Origin: Leucobacter allii
Lineage (GTDB): Bacteria > Actinomycetota > Actinomycetes > Actinomycetales > Microbacteriaceae
Assembly: GCF_022919155.1 (NCBI RefSeq)
Contig: NZ_CP095045.1
Coordinates: 2,790,001 to 2,854,000, forward strand
Length of the DNA stretch: 64,000 nucleotides
Reading direction: 5' to 3'
Made by a program: the position numbers and the translations under genes. Below, piece after piece: positions 15,672 to 24,297 of the stretch. The notes beneath the pieces were generated by a model. It was given only the letters and a program-made list of their open reading frames with translations. It made no database searches and was not told the DNA's origin. Within the stretch, counting starts at the first letter, position 1. Each line of letters starts with the position of its first letter.

Positions 15672-16673
15672 GTGAGCCGCACCGACACCCCGCCCGCAGC
15701 CCCCGCGAACGAGCCGCCCGCCCGGGCCGCCCGGACGGGCTGCCCCGTCGCCCGCCGGGGCGTCCTTCCCGCCGCCCCCGGTGCGGGCGACGTCGCCGCC
15801 GCGAGCCCCGGCGGCGCGTCCGGGGCCGCCGATACCGCCGGCCCCCTCGGCGCCGATACGGGCTACTTCGGACCGGGCAGCGTGAGCTGGCGGCTGTTCT
15901 CGGACCCGTCCTCGCAGCTCGGCGGCGTCGCGGCACTGCTCCTCCAATCGCTCAACCCGATGATGATGCGGGTGTTCGCCGGCACGAGCGGCTACGCCAC
16001 GGACGTCGAGGGCCGCGGCGAACGCACCGGCAGGTACATCGACACGACGGTGTTCGGCGATCGCGCCCACGCCGACGCGGCGGCCGCCGCGGTCCGCCGC
16101 CTGCACGCGAGGAGCGTCTGGACCGATCCGCGCACCGGCGAGGAGCTGCGGGCGGATACCGAGGAGTGGCTCGCCTGGACCCACAACTGCATCGTCTACG
16201 GCGTGCTCCGCGCCGCCGACGCCTTCGGCCCGCTGCTCACGGTGGCCGAGCAGGATCGCTTCGTCGTCGAACAGCACGAGGCCGCGCGCCTCGTCGGCAT
16301 CGCCGGCACCGCGTTCCTGCCGGGGACCCGCGCCGAGCTCGACCGGTACATCGACGACAACCGCGGCTGGATGGCGCTCACGATCCCGGCGGCCGAGATC
16401 TCCCGCGCACTCCGCAAGCCGGCGCTTCGGGGCAATCCGGCGAAGGTCTGGGCGGCCGTCAACATCCAGGACGGCATCCTGTCGCTGCTGCCGGACTGGG
16501 CGCTCCTCCTCCTCGGGATCGACGGTCGGCCCCTGAGCCTGCGCGGAGCCGCCCGGGTGACCCGGCGGCTCGTCGCGGCGTCGCGCAGCGGCCGGAGCGC
16601 GGAGGAGCTCATCACCGCGGTCGCCGAGCGCGTGCAGACCCACCCCTACCAGCGTCTCCGGGGAACGCCGTAG
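15672..16673 (+). CDS. oxygenase MpaB family protein (DUF2236)
   Basis: 333-residue protein with a 60-residue Pro/Ala-rich N-terminal extension, then the DUF2236 core: GSVSWRLFSDPSSQLGGVAALLLQSLNPMMM, the His-containing FGDRAHADAAAAAVRRLH, WTHNCIVYGVLRA and EQHEAARLVGIAGTAFLPGT. The family includes the latex-clearing protein and MpaB, where conserved histidines bind b-type heme. A role as a heme-dependent oxygenase is therefore inferred, with an unknown lipid or terpenoid substrate. The GTG start follows GAGAGGAAG at 5 nt. Confidence 0.82.
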   Translation: MSRTDTPPAAPANEPPARAARTGCPVARRGVLPAAPGAGDVAAASPGGASGAADTAGPLGADTGYFGPGSVSWRLFSDPSSQLGGVAALLLQSLNPMMMRVFAGTSGYATDVEGRGERTGRYIDTTVFGDRAHADAAAAAVRRLHARSVWTDPRTGEELRADTEEWLAWTHNCIVYGVLRAADAFGPLLTVAEQDRFVVEQHEAARLVGIAGTAFLPGTRAELDRYIDDNRGWMALTIPAAEISRALRKPALRGNPAKVWAAVNIQDGILSLLPDWALLLLGIDGRPLSLRGAARVTRRLVAASRSGRSAEELITAVAERVQTHPYQRLRGTP

Positions 16674-16704
16674 CCGCCGCGCGAGGGCGGGGCGCCGAGC
16701 GTCC

Positions 16705-16710
16705 TACACT
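16705..16710 (+). promoter_or_regulatory. -10 box of leaderless GDPD gene
   Basis: TACACT ends 7 nt before the ATG; no ribosome-binding site is present. Confidence 0.6.
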
Positions 16711-16717
16711 GGTCAGC

Positions 16718-18640
16718 ATGACGCACGGGAGCCCCGCCGCGCGCCCGTCCCCGCGGCGCGTGCGCTCGCACTACGGCAGGCTGCTGCGCGAGGGCTGGCG
16801 GCTCGTCCGGGCCGGCGGCGCCCGACTCGCGGGGCTCGTCCTGCTCTCGCAGCTCGTGATCCTGCTCGTCGCCCTGCCGCTCATCGGCTGGCTCTTCCGG
16901 GAGGCGCTGCGTGCGAGCGGCATGCACGGGCTCGACACCGGGAACCTCCGGCTCGGCGGCGGATTTCCCGTGACGCTCGCGCTGCTCGTCGTCATCGTCG
17001 TGCTGGCCTTCTGGCTCATCTCCCTGCAGTTCACGGCGCTCGTCGTGCTGCTGCGCTGGCCGGGGCTCGATCCGCGCGCGTTCCTCGCGCAGCTGCGCCG
17101 GGTGGCGCGAAAGCTCGTGCGGCCGGGATCCGCGTCGCTCCTCGTCTACCTCTTCCTGCTGCTGCCGCTCACCGGCTTCGGCTTCACCTCGACCGTCACC
17201 CGCGGGATCGCGATCCCGCCGTTCATCTCGGGCGAGCTCGCGAAGAGCCCCGCATCGAGCATCGCGCTCACCCTCGTGCTCATCGCGCTGGCGCTGCTCA
17301 ACGTGCGCCTGTCCCTGACGGTGCCGGTGTTCGTGCTGACGGACGGCGGCCGCGCCTCGCGCAGCAGCTGGCGGCTGACGCGGGGGCTCGGGGCCTCCGT
17401 GCCCCTCGTGCTCGCGATTCTGACGGTGCTCGCCGCCGCGGGCGCGCTCGCCGGCGTGCTCTTCGGCGTCGCCATCGCCCCGACCGCCCTCGCCGATGCG
17501 ATCGCGCCGGACGCCGCGCCGATCGTGGCGGCGTACTCCCTCGGCGCGGTCCAGGTCGCGGGCTTCCTGCTCAGCGGCTTCGCGACGGCGATGGTCGCCG
17601 CGATCCTGATCGCACGGGTGCGGGAGGCGGCCGAGCTCCTCCCCGCCGGCGTGACGCTCCGCGAGACCTCGGCCGCGGAGCACCCGGCCGGCGAGCGCGC
17701 GGCCGGCGAGCGCGCGGCCGGCCGCACCGCGCTCGACCGGCCCGCGGGAGCGTCGGCCGCGCCGCGCCGCTCCCGGCGGCCGATCGCGATCGTCGCACTC
17801 GGCGCCGTCATCATGGCCGCGGGCTTCGGGACGGCGGGCATCGGGACGATGCAGCGCCTCTCCGGCACCCCGGACACGCTCGTGCTCGCGCACCGCGGGT
17901 TCTCCGACGGCGGCGTCGAGAACACGATCGGCGGGCTCGAGGCCGCCGCCGCGGCGGGCGCCGAGCTCGTCGAGATGGACGTGATGCAGACGCAGGACGG
18001 CGGCTTCATCGCGATGCACGACCCCGAGCTCTCCCGGCTCGCGGGGCGCCAGGCGGCCGTGAAGGATCTCACGCTCGCCGAGCTCACGGCGATCACGGTG
18101 CGCGACGGCGCCGGGCACGAGGACACCATCCCCGCGTTCGCCGACTACGTGCGGCGGGCCGCGGAGCTCGAGATGCCGCTCCTCATCGAGATCAAGCTCG
18201 GCGGAGCCGACACCGAGGATCACGTCGCCCGGCTGGTCGCCGAACTGGAGTCGCTCGACGCGCTGGAGACGAACATCTACCACTCGCTCGACGCGGCGAG
18301 CGTCGCGGAGCTCAAGCGGCTCCGCCCCGACCTGACCGTCGGCTACACGATGCCGTTCGCCGGCGGCGACGTGCCCGACACCGCGGCCGACTTCATCGTC
18401 GTCGAGCAGTGGACCGCCACCCGGGCCATGCAGGACGACGCGTGGAACGCGGGCCTCGGATTCATGGCCTGGACCGTGAACGACGACGCCGGAATCCGCG
18501 AGCACCTGCGCCGCGACACCGACGGCATCATCACCGACCACCCCGACCTCGCGCTCAGCACGCGCGAGCAGATCGATGAGGAGTCCGGGCTCGCCGACGC
18601 CCTGCTCGACACCATCACCCGCTTCGTGACGGTGGTGTAG
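16718..18640 (+). CDS. membrane-anchored glycerophosphodiester phosphodiesterase
   Basis: 640 residues in two parts. Residues about 30-320 form a polytopic membrane domain (GDPD membrane domain) with six or so helices. After a linker containing the repeat HPAGERAAGERAAG and one more helix, residues about 385-620 form a GDPD TIM barrel with the catalytic signature LVLAHRGFSDGGVENTIGGLEAA (His-Arg, Glu-Asn), EMDV and MHDPELSRL. It hydrolyses glycerophosphodiesters to glycerol-3-phosphate and an alcohol, probably at the outer face, with possible substrates including phospholipid headgroups or teichoic/lipoglycan fragments. The start is leaderless. Confidence 0.9.
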   Translation: MTHGSPAARPSPRRVRSHYGRLLREGWRLVRAGGARLAGLVLLSQLVILLVALPLIGWLFREALRASGMHGLDTGNLRLGGGFPVTLALLVVIVVLAFWLISLQFTALVVLLRWPGLDPRAFLAQLRRVARKLVRPGSASLLVYLFLLLPLTGFGFTSTVTRGIAIPPFISGELAKSPASSIALTLVLIALALLNVRLSLTVPVFVLTDGGRASRSSWRLTRGLGASVPLVLAILTVLAAAGALAGVLFGVAIAPTALADAIAPDAAPIVAAYSLGAVQVAGFLLSGFATAMVAAILIARVREAAELLPAGVTLRETSAAEHPAGERAAGERAAGRTALDRPAGASAAPRRSRRPIAIVALGAVIMAAGFGTAGIGTMQRLSGTPDTLVLAHRGFSDGGVENTIGGLEAAAAAGAELVEMDVMQTQDGGFIAMHDPELSRLAGRQAAVKDLTLAELTAITVRDGAGHEDTIPAFADYVRRAAELEMPLLIEIKLGGADTEDHVARLVAELESLDALETNIYHSLDAASVAELKRLRPDLTVGYTMPFAGGDVPDTAADFIVVEQWTATRAMQDDAWNAGLGFMAWTVNDDAGIREHLRRDTDGIITDHPDLALSTREQIDEESGLADALLDTITRFVTVV

Positions 18641-18659
18641 CGCCCGACGGGCCGCGACC

Positions 18660-18679
18660 GGCCGGAGGCCTCGCCGGCC
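18660..18679. terminator. possible convergent terminator
   Basis: GGCCGG and CCGGCC flank AGGCCTCG in the 70-bp gap between the convergent GDPD and SRPBCC genes. The 6-bp stem is short. Confidence 0.35.
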
Positions 18680-18710
18680 CTCGGGCGCCGCGACCCGACG
18701 GGCGCCGCGC

Positions 18711-19703
18711 TCAGCCGATCAGCACCTCGCGCTCGAGCCGCGCGTAGCTCGACTCCATCCCGTCCGCCATGCCGGTCGCGAGCACGTTCTCCCGGGTCGC
18801 CGCATCCGGATAGGTGATGAGATACGCGAGCAGCGTGCCGTCCGCGACCGGGGTGAGCGTGAGCTCGTTGAGGGTCTCGGGACTCTCGGCCCCCTCGGGA
18901 TCCTGCGGGGAGATCATGCGCTCCGTGGAGACGAGCCGATGGGGCGCTTCGGCTTCGACGACCACGCCGGCGAAGCCGAAGCGCTCCCCGGTCTCGTCGT
19001 TCTGCCACTCGATGCGGAGCTCCTGACCGGGCTCGGCGCCGTAGACGCACACGGGCATGCTCCAACCGGCGGGGCCGAGCTGCCAGCGCCTGAGCAGCTC
19101 CGGATCGGTGTGCGCCCGCCACACCTGCTCGGCGGAGCCGCGGATGACCCGGGAGACGCGTGCCTGGGACTCCCCGATGAGCTGCACCTGGGTCGCCCGG
19201 TCCGCGGCGAAGTCGCGCAGTTCGGCGAGCACGCCGTCGATCTGCTCCATGGCGGCGCGCATGCCCTCGACCATGCCCATCCCCTGCAGCTGCTCGAGCT
19301 CCTCGAGCGTGGCGAAGTGCGTCGTGGTGGTGAGGCGGGAGCCGAGCGCGGTCTCCGCGAAGTCGAACACCATGCGCATGTGCGGCAGTTCCGTGTTCGG
19401 GCTGCCGTCCTCCCGCGCGAAGCCGTCGCGCACCTCGAAGGCGTGCGGGGCATCGACCGAGACCCACTCCCAGTAGCCGTGGCTGCGGTCGCCCTCCGGC
19501 CCGGTCATCCAGTAGGCGCTGCGCCCGCCGGGGTACGCGTCGTGCCGCTGGAAGGTCGCGGGATACTCCGGCGGTCCCCAGAAGCGCTCGATCTGCCTCG
19601 GGTCCGTGTAGGCGTCCCAGAGCCGCTGCACGGGGACGGTGAAGTCGGCGACCACCGTGAGGGTGAGCGCTTCGGGATCGGTGACCACGTCGGTGATGGG
19701 CAT
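18711..19703 (-). CDS. tandem SRPBCC (AHSA1-like) domain protein
   Basis: 330 residues made of two START/Bet v1-like domains of the activator-of-Hsp90 (AHSA1) type: residues about 10-165 (FTVPVQRLWDAYTDPRQIERFWGPPEYPATF) and about 172-328 (IRGSAEQVWRAHTDPELLRRWQLGPAGWSM). Such proteins have a hydrophobic cavity for a small ligand, but the ligand here is unknown. It lies 49 nt downstream of an ArsR-family gene on the same strand; ArsR-SRPBCC pairs are widespread in actinobacteria, and the repressor usually controls the pair. Confidence 0.88.
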   Translation of the reverse strand: MPITDVVTDPEALTLTVVADFTVPVQRLWDAYTDPRQIERFWGPPEYPATFQRHDAYPGGRSAYWMTGPEGDRSHGYWEWVSVDAPHAFEVRDGFAREDGSPNTELPHMRMVFDFAETALGSRLTTTTHFATLEELEQLQGMGMVEGMRAAMEQIDGVLAELRDFAADRATQVQLIGESQARVSRVIRGSAEQVWRAHTDPELLRRWQLGPAGWSMPVCVYGAEPGQELRIEWQNDETGERFGFAGVVVEAEAPHRLVSTERMISPQDPEGAESPETLNELTLTPVADGTLLAYLITYPDAATRENVLATGMADGMESSYARLEREVLIG

Positions 19704-19752
19704 GATGTCGGCCTTTCGTCGGGTGCGACGCGCCTCGGTGCGCGCCGCGGGG

Positions 19753-20112
19753 TCAGGGATGCTCGGCGAGGAGCGCGTCGAGGCGATCGATGCGCGCGCG
19801 CCAGAGCTGTTCGAAGTGCCCGAGCAGATCCCGGGCGCGGGCGATGGTGTCGGGGTTGCCTCGGATGATGCGCTCCCTTCCGCGCGGGGTCCGCGCCACG
19901 AGATCGGCGGCCTCCAGCACGGCGATGTGCTTCTGCACGGCCGCGAAGGTCATGTCGTAGTCGGCCGCGAGCTCCGAGATGGACGCCTCGGCGGTGAGTG
20001 TACGGCGCACGATGTCGCGCCGGGTGGCGTCGGCCAGCGCGCGGAAGATCCGGTCGACCTGCGCGTCGCTCAGCGTCGCGCCGATCGCCGCATCCGTCAC
20101 CGTCCGTGCCAT
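19753..20112 (-). CDS. ArsR family transcriptional regulator
   Basis: 119-residue winged-helix repressor: DRIFRALADATRRDIVRRTLTAEASISELAADYDMTFAAVQKHIAVLEAADLV is the classic ArsR HTH. It lacks the metal-binding ELCVCDL box, so it belongs to the non-metal group that pairs with SRPBCC proteins. The ATG at 20112 was chosen because GGAGG ends 5 nt before it; an in-frame ATG 12 nt upstream would place the Shine-Dalgarno inside the gene. A strong promoter with an AACCA-N2-TGGTT operator lies just upstream, so autoregulation is likely. Confidence 0.9.
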   Translation of the reverse strand: MARTVTDAAIGATLSDAQVDRIFRALADATRRDIVRRTLTAEASISELAADYDMTFAAVQKHIAVLEAADLVARTPRGRERIIRGNPDTIARARDLLGHFEQLWRARIDRLDALLAEHP

Positions 20113-20129
20113 GCTCGCCTCCATTATGA

Positions 20130-20172
20130 AACCATCTGGTTGTACATTACGACGCGTGCGTCGCCGCGTCAA
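20130..20172 (-). promoter_or_regulatory. arsR-SRPBCC promoter with operator
   Basis: On the minus strand TTGACG (20172-20167) and TAATGT (20149-20144) are spaced by 17 bp. Immediately downstream, at the expected start point, is AACCAGATGGTT (20141-20130), an inverted repeat of AACCA around a 2-nt centre. The layout is that of a repressor site covering the transcription start. Confidence 0.75.
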
Positions 20173-20194
20173 CCCCGGGAGTGCGCTCGGCGGG

Positions 20195-20914
20195 CTACTC
20201 GGCGGCGGAGGGCTCGGGATCCGCGGCGCCGCCCGCGCGCCGCTTCGCCCGCCACGCGCGGAACGCGCGCCATGCCTCGAGGAGGATCGGGATGCCCGGG
20301 AGCAGCACGAGCACGATGATGAAGATCTCGCTGTACTCGCGCACGAAGGGAATGCGACCGAGGAAGTAGCCGAGGAGCGTCACGCCGACGCCCCACAGCA
20401 GCGCGCCGACCGCGTTGTAGATCACGAAGTGGCGGTAGTGCATCTTCCCCACGCCCGCGGCGGCGGGCACGAAGGCGCGGAAGATCGGCAGGAAGCGGGC
20501 GATGATGATCGCCTTCGGGCCGTGCTTCTCGAAGAAGGCATGGGTCCGCTCCACGTTCTCGGGATTGAAGAGCCGGCTCTTCTCTCTGCTGAAGATGGCG
20601 GGGCCGAGCTTGCGGCCGATCATGAAGCCGAGTTGATCCCCCGCGAAGGCGAAGCAGAACAGCAGCGTGCAGGTGAGCCAGATCGGGATGTCGATGATGC
20701 CGGTCGCGCTGAAGAGCCCGACGGTGAAGAGGAGCGAGTCGCCGGGGAGGAACGCGAGGACGAGCACCCCGGTCTCGAGGAAGACGAAGGCGCATGCGAG
20801 CACGAGCGCGATCCAGCCGCCCGCCTCGAGCAGCGTCTCGGGATCGAGCCAGTCGATGCCGAAGAGGGCCGGGACGGTCGCGATCGCGTGGAGGGCGGTG
20901 GTCGTCAGGTTCAC
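20195..20914 (-). CDS. DedA family membrane protein
   Basis: Inner-membrane protein of the DedA/SNARE-associated family, members of which act as proton-coupled lipid-carrier or phospholipid flippases and affect envelope integrity. Signature elements: ETGVLVLAFLPGDSLLF, GDQLGFMIGRKLG, FFEKHGPKAIIIARFLPIFRAFVPAAAGVGKMHYRHF. About 239 residues, with a basic C-terminal tail. GTG at 20914 is chosen; a GTG at 20953, 8 nt after a CATACT box, could instead give a leaderless product 13 residues longer. It lies 80 bp downstream of folD on the same strand. Confidence 0.87.
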   Translation of the reverse strand: MNLTTTALHAIATVPALFGIDWLDPETLLEAGGWIALVLACAFVFLETGVLVLAFLPGDSLLFTVGLFSATGIIDIPIWLTCTLLFCFAFAGDQLGFMIGRKLGPAIFSREKSRLFNPENVERTHAFFEKHGPKAIIIARFLPIFRAFVPAAAGVGKMHYRHFVIYNAVGALLWGVGVTLLGYFLGRIPFVREYSEIFIIVLVLLPGIPILLEAWRAFRAWRAKRRAGGAADPEPSAAE

Positions 20915-20994
20915 TGCTCGGCTTTCGTCGGGGAGGGTCCGCGGGCGCGGCACCGTGTCTCAGTATGCCGCGCCCGCCTGGATGTTCTCCGGCC

Positions 20995-21885
20995 TCAGGC
21001 CCGTTCGGCCATCTCCACGACGTTCTGCAGCAGCAGCGCCCGGGTCATCGGGCCGACCCCGCCGGGGTTCGGCGAGACCCAGCCCGCGACGGCCGCGACG
21101 CCGGGGTCGACGTCGCCCACGACGCGGCTCTTGCCCGTCTCGGGGTCGGTCTTGCGCGAGACGCCCACGTCGAGGACGATGGCGCCCGGGCGCACGTCCT
21201 CCGCGCGGACGATCCCCTCGACGCCCGCCGCGGCGACGATCACGTCGGCGCGGCGCAGCTCCGCGCCGAGATCGGCCGTGCCCGTGTGCGTGAGCGTCAC
21301 CGTCGCGTTGAACTCGCGGCGCGTGAGGAGCGGTCCGATCGGCCGGCCGACGGTCACCCCGCGGCCGACCACGACCACGTGCTTGCCCGCCCAGGAGAGC
21401 CCGTTGCGCTCGACGAGCTCGATCACGCCGCGCGGCGTGCAGGGCAGCGGGCTCGCGATGGGCGAGTTCGCGTTGAGCACGAGCCGGCCGAGATTCGTCG
21501 GGTGGAGCCCGTCGGCGTCCTTATCGGGGTCGATCCGCTCCAGGATGCGGTCGGTGTCGATGTGCTTCGGCAGCGGCAGCTGCACGATGTACCCCGTGCA
21601 CTCCGGGTTGGCGTTGAGCTCGTCGAGCACGGCCTCGAGCTCCTCCTGCGTCACCGTCTCGGGCAGCTCGCGCTTGATCGACGCGATCCCGACCTCCGCG
21701 CAGTCGCGGTGCTTGCCCGCGACGTACCACTGCGAGCCCGGATCCTCGCCGACGAGCACCGTCGCGAGCCCCGGCACGACGCCGCGCTCGGCGAGCGCGG
21801 CCACCCGCTCCGAGAGCTCCTGCTTGATCGCCGCCGCGGCGGCCGTGCCGTCGAGGATCCGCGCCCCGTCTCGCTGCTCGGTCAT
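20995..21885 (-). CDS. folD: bifunctional methylenetetrahydrofolate dehydrogenase/cyclohydrolase
   Basis: Interconverts 5,10-methylene-THF, methenyl-THF and 10-formyl-THF with NADP. 296 residues. The catalytic region with the Lys-containing [14 protein letters not shown] motif is near residue 55, followed by [24 protein letters not shown] and [18 protein letters not shown] (Rossmann loop), ending with [23 protein letters not shown]. The ATG begins 5 nt after the glyA stop codon, so translation is coupled and both are under the ZTP riboswitch ahead of glyA. Confidence 0.95.
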   Translation of the reverse strand: MTEQRDGARILDGTAAAAAIKQELSERVAALAERGVVPGLATVLVGEDPGSQWYVAGKHRDCAEVGIASIKRELPETVTQEELEAVLDELNANPECTGYIVQLPLPKHIDTDRILERIDPDKDADGLHPTNLGRLVLNANSPIASPLPCTPRGVIELVERNGLSWAGKHVVVVGRGVTVGRPIGPLLTRREFNATVTLTHTGTADLGAELRRADVIVAAAGVEGIVRAEDVRPGAIVLDVGVSRKTDPETGKSRVVGDVDPGVAAVAGWVSPNPGGVGPMTRALLLQNVVEMAERA

Positions 21886-21890
21886 CGCGC

Positions 21891-23174
21891 TCACCACTCC
21901 TCGAGGCCGGGGTACAGGGGGAAGGCGTCCGCGAGCGCGCGCACGCGGGCCGACAGCGCCTCGACGTCGCCCGTCTGCTGCAGGGTCTGCGCGATGATGT
22001 CGGAGACCTCGGCGAACTCGGTCTCGCCGAAGCCTCGGGTCGCCAGCGCCGGCGTGCCGATGCGCAGCCCGGAGGTGACCATCGGCGGGCGGGGGTCGAA
22101 GGGCACGGCGTTGCGGTTCACCGTGATGCCGACGGCGTGGAGGGCGTCCTCCGCCTGCTGGCCGTCGAGCGAGGAGTTGCGCAGGTCCGCCAGCACGAGG
22201 TGCACGTCGGTGCCGCCCGTGAGCACGTCGACGCCCGCCGCCTGCGACGCGTCGGTCGTGAGCGCGTCGGCGAGGAGCTTCGCGCCGGCGAGCGTGCGTC
22301 GCTGCCGGTCGGCGAACTCCTCGCTCGCCGCGAGCTTGAACGCGGTCGCCTTCGCCGCGATGACGTGCATCAGCGGACCGCCCTGCTGCCCGGGGAACAC
22401 GTTCGTGTTGAGCTTCTTGTGCAGTTCGAGATCGTTCGTGAGGATGAAGCCGGAGCGGGGCCCGCCGATCGTCTTGTGCACGGTCGAGGAGACGACGTGC
22501 GCGTGCGGCACGGGGTTGGGGTGCAGCCCTGCGGCGACGAGGCCGGCGAAGTGGGCCATGTCCACCCAGAGCGTCGCGCCGACCTCGTCGGCGATCTCGC
22601 GGAAGCGGGCGAAATCGAGGGTGCGGGGGTACGCCGACCAGCCCGCGATGATGACCTTCGGCCGGTGCTCGAGCGCCTTCTGGCGGACCACGTCGAGGTC
22701 GACGAGGAAGGTCTCGGGGTCCACGCCGTAGGAGACGACGTCGTAGAGCTTGCCCGAGAAGTTGAGCTTCATCCCGTGCGTGAGGTGCCCGCCGTGGGCG
22801 AGCTCGAGGCCGAGGATGGTGTCGCCAGGCTCCGCGATCGCGGAGAGCACCGCCGCGTTGGCCGAGGCCCCCGAGTGGGGCTGCACGTTCGCGTACTTCG
22901 CGCCGAAGAGGGACTTCGCGCGCTCGCGGGCGAGATCCTCCGCGATGTCGACGAACTCGCAGCCGCCGTAGTAGCGACGGCCCGGGTAGCCCTCCGCGTA
23001 CTTGTTCGTGAGCACGGAGCCCTGGGACTCGAGCACGGCGCGCGGCACGAAGTTCTCGCTCGCGATCATCTCGAGGGTCGAGCGCTGACGGCCGAGCTCG
23101 TTCTTGAGCACCTCGGCGATCTCGGGATCGACGACCTCGAGCGGCTCGTTGAAGAAGGCTGACTGGGTGGACAT
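21891..23174 (-). CDS. glyA: serine hydroxymethyltransferase
   Basis: PLP enzyme converting serine and THF to glycine and 5,10-methylene-THF. 427 residues, normal length. Seen: [38 protein letters not shown], the aspartate-histidine pair in [19 protein letters not shown] and the PLP-lysine in [16 protein letters not shown]. Start ATG with AAGGAG about 7 nt upstream. The 5' leader contains a ZTP riboswitch, which in other bacteria raises expression of one-carbon genes when ZTP/ZMP signals low 10-formyl-THF. Confidence 0.96.
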   Translation of the reverse strand: MSTQSAFFNEPLEVVDPEIAEVLKNELGRQRSTLEMIASENFVPRAVLESQGSVLTNKYAEGYPGRRYYGGCEFVDIAEDLARERAKSLFGAKYANVQPHSGASANAAVLSAIAEPGDTILGLELAHGGHLTHGMKLNFSGKLYDVVSYGVDPETFLVDLDVVRQKALEHRPKVIIAGWSAYPRTLDFARFREIADEVGATLWVDMAHFAGLVAAGLHPNPVPHAHVVSSTVHKTIGGPRSGFILTNDLELHKKLNTNVFPGQQGGPLMHVIAAKATAFKLAASEEFADRQRRTLAGAKLLADALTTDASQAAGVDVLTGGTDVHLVLADLRNSSLDGQQAEDALHAVGITVNRNAVPFDPRPPMVTSGLRIGTPALATRGFGETEFAEVSDIIAQTLQQTGDVEALSARVRALADAFPLYPGLEEW

Positions 23175-23227
23175 GGTGCTGCTCCTTGAGTATCTTCCCG
23201 CGCAGGCGGACTACCGGTTCGGAAATT

Positions 23228-23310
23228 CACGGCCCAGGCGAGCGGCCTTTCCGAGCGAGAGCGTCGTTCCCCGATGGTGACCATCTGTACGCCAGTCACG
23301 ACGCCCCCAG
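23228..23310 (-). ncRNA. ZTP (pfl) riboswitch
   Basis: The minus strand upstream of glyA shows the hallmark segments of the ZTP riboswitch in order: CGTGACTGGC (23300-23291), P2 hairpin GATGG-TCA-CCATC (23285-23273), GGGGAACGACGC (23272-23261), whose CGACGC closes P1 with GCGTCG (23304-23299), and the 3' conserved GCCTGGGCCGTG (23239-23228). The class is known to sense ZMP/ZTP and to control purine and folate genes such as glyA, folD and purH. The remaining 50 nt to the ATG include the AAGGAG site; whether it acts on translation or termination is unclear. Confidence 0.87.
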
Positions 23311-23395
23311 CTTAGCAACGCGCGCGCCACGACGACAGCGCACGATGACGACGGCGCGCAGACGCTCCGCGACGGCCCGATGCGGGTCGATCCAC

Positions 23396-23401
23396 TACCC
23401 T
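23396..23401 (+). promoter_or_regulatory. -10 box of leaderless purU
   Basis: TACCCT ends 8 nt before the GTG at 23410, and no Shine-Dalgarno sequence is present; this decides the start codon. Confidence 0.55.
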
Positions 23402-23409
23402 GGTACCTC

Positions 23410-24297
23410 GTGAACACGATCCCGGCAGCCGCAGCACCGTCCGAGACCCAGTGGGTCCTCACCCTCTCCTGCACCGACGGTCCCGGCATCGTCCACGCGA
23501 TCAGCGGTGCGGTCGTGGCGGCCGGGGGCAACATCGCCGAGAGCCAGCAGTTCGCCTCGGCCGACACCGGGAGCTTCTTCATGCGGCTGCAGGTGGAGGC
23601 CGTGGCCGAGCCCGAGACCTTCGAGGCCCGCTTCGCCGAGGCGCTCGCGCCCGTCACCGAGCGGTACCGCATGAGCTGGCGGCTCGACACGGTCGGCCGC
23701 CCCGTGCGCACCCTCATCCTCGCCTCGACCGCGACGCACTGCGTCAACGACCTGCTCTACCGCGGGCGCGGCGGACAGCTGCCGATCGAGGTGCCGCTGA
23801 TCCTGTCCAACCACGAGACCGTGCGCGACATCGCCGAGTTCTACGACGTCCCCTTCGAGCACCGCGCCATCGCCGGCGCCGACGACAAGGCGGCCTTCGA
23901 GGCGCGCGTGCTGGAGGCGGTCGCCGAGCACGACATCGAGCTCGTGGTGCTCGCCCGGTACATGCAGATCCTCTCCCCGGGGCTCTGCGAGGCGCTCGCC
24001 GGGCGCGCGATCAACATCCATCACTCGTTCCTCCCGGGCTTCAAGGGCGCGAACCCCTACAAGCAGGCGCACCGGCGCGGGGTGAAGCTCATCGGCGCGA
24101 CCGCCCACTTCGTGACGACCGACCTCGACGAGGGTCCGATCATCGAGCAGGACGTGGTGCGGGTCGACCACGCCGACAGCCCCCGCGAGCTCACGCAGCT
24201 CGGACAGGACGTCGAGGCGCGGGTGCTGCGCCACGCCGTGCGCTCCTTCGCGGAGAATCGCGTGCTCGCCGACGGCGCCCGCACGATCATCTTCTAG
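23410..24297 (+). CDS. purU: formyltetrahydrofolate deformylase
   Basis: Hydrolyses 10-formyl-THF to THF and formate, balancing the one-carbon pool. 295 residues: an N-terminal ACT domain (LTLSCTDGPGIVHAISGAVVAAGGNIAESQQF) and a C-terminal formyltransferase domain with INIHHSFLPGFKGANPYKQAHRRGVKLIGATAHFVTTDLDEGPIIEQD. It is divergent from glyA-folD, so all three folate genes share one intergenic region. A GTG start at 23410 is preferred over an in-frame ATG 30 nt earlier because of the TACCCT box. Its TAG stop overlaps the TAG of the converging TetR gene through the palindrome CTAG. Confidence 0.94.
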   Translation: MNTIPAAAAPSETQWVLTLSCTDGPGIVHAISGAVVAAGGNIAESQQFASADTGSFFMRLQVEAVAEPETFEARFAEALAPVTERYRMSWRLDTVGRPVRTLILASTATHCVNDLLYRGRGGQLPIEVPLILSNHETVRDIAEFYDVPFEHRAIAGADDKAAFEARVLEAVAEHDIELVVLARYMQILSPGLCEALAGRAINIHHSFLPGFKGANPYKQAHRRGVKLIGATAHFVTTDLDEGPIIEQDVVRVDHADSPRELTQLGQDVEARVLRHAVRSFAENRVLADGARTIIF

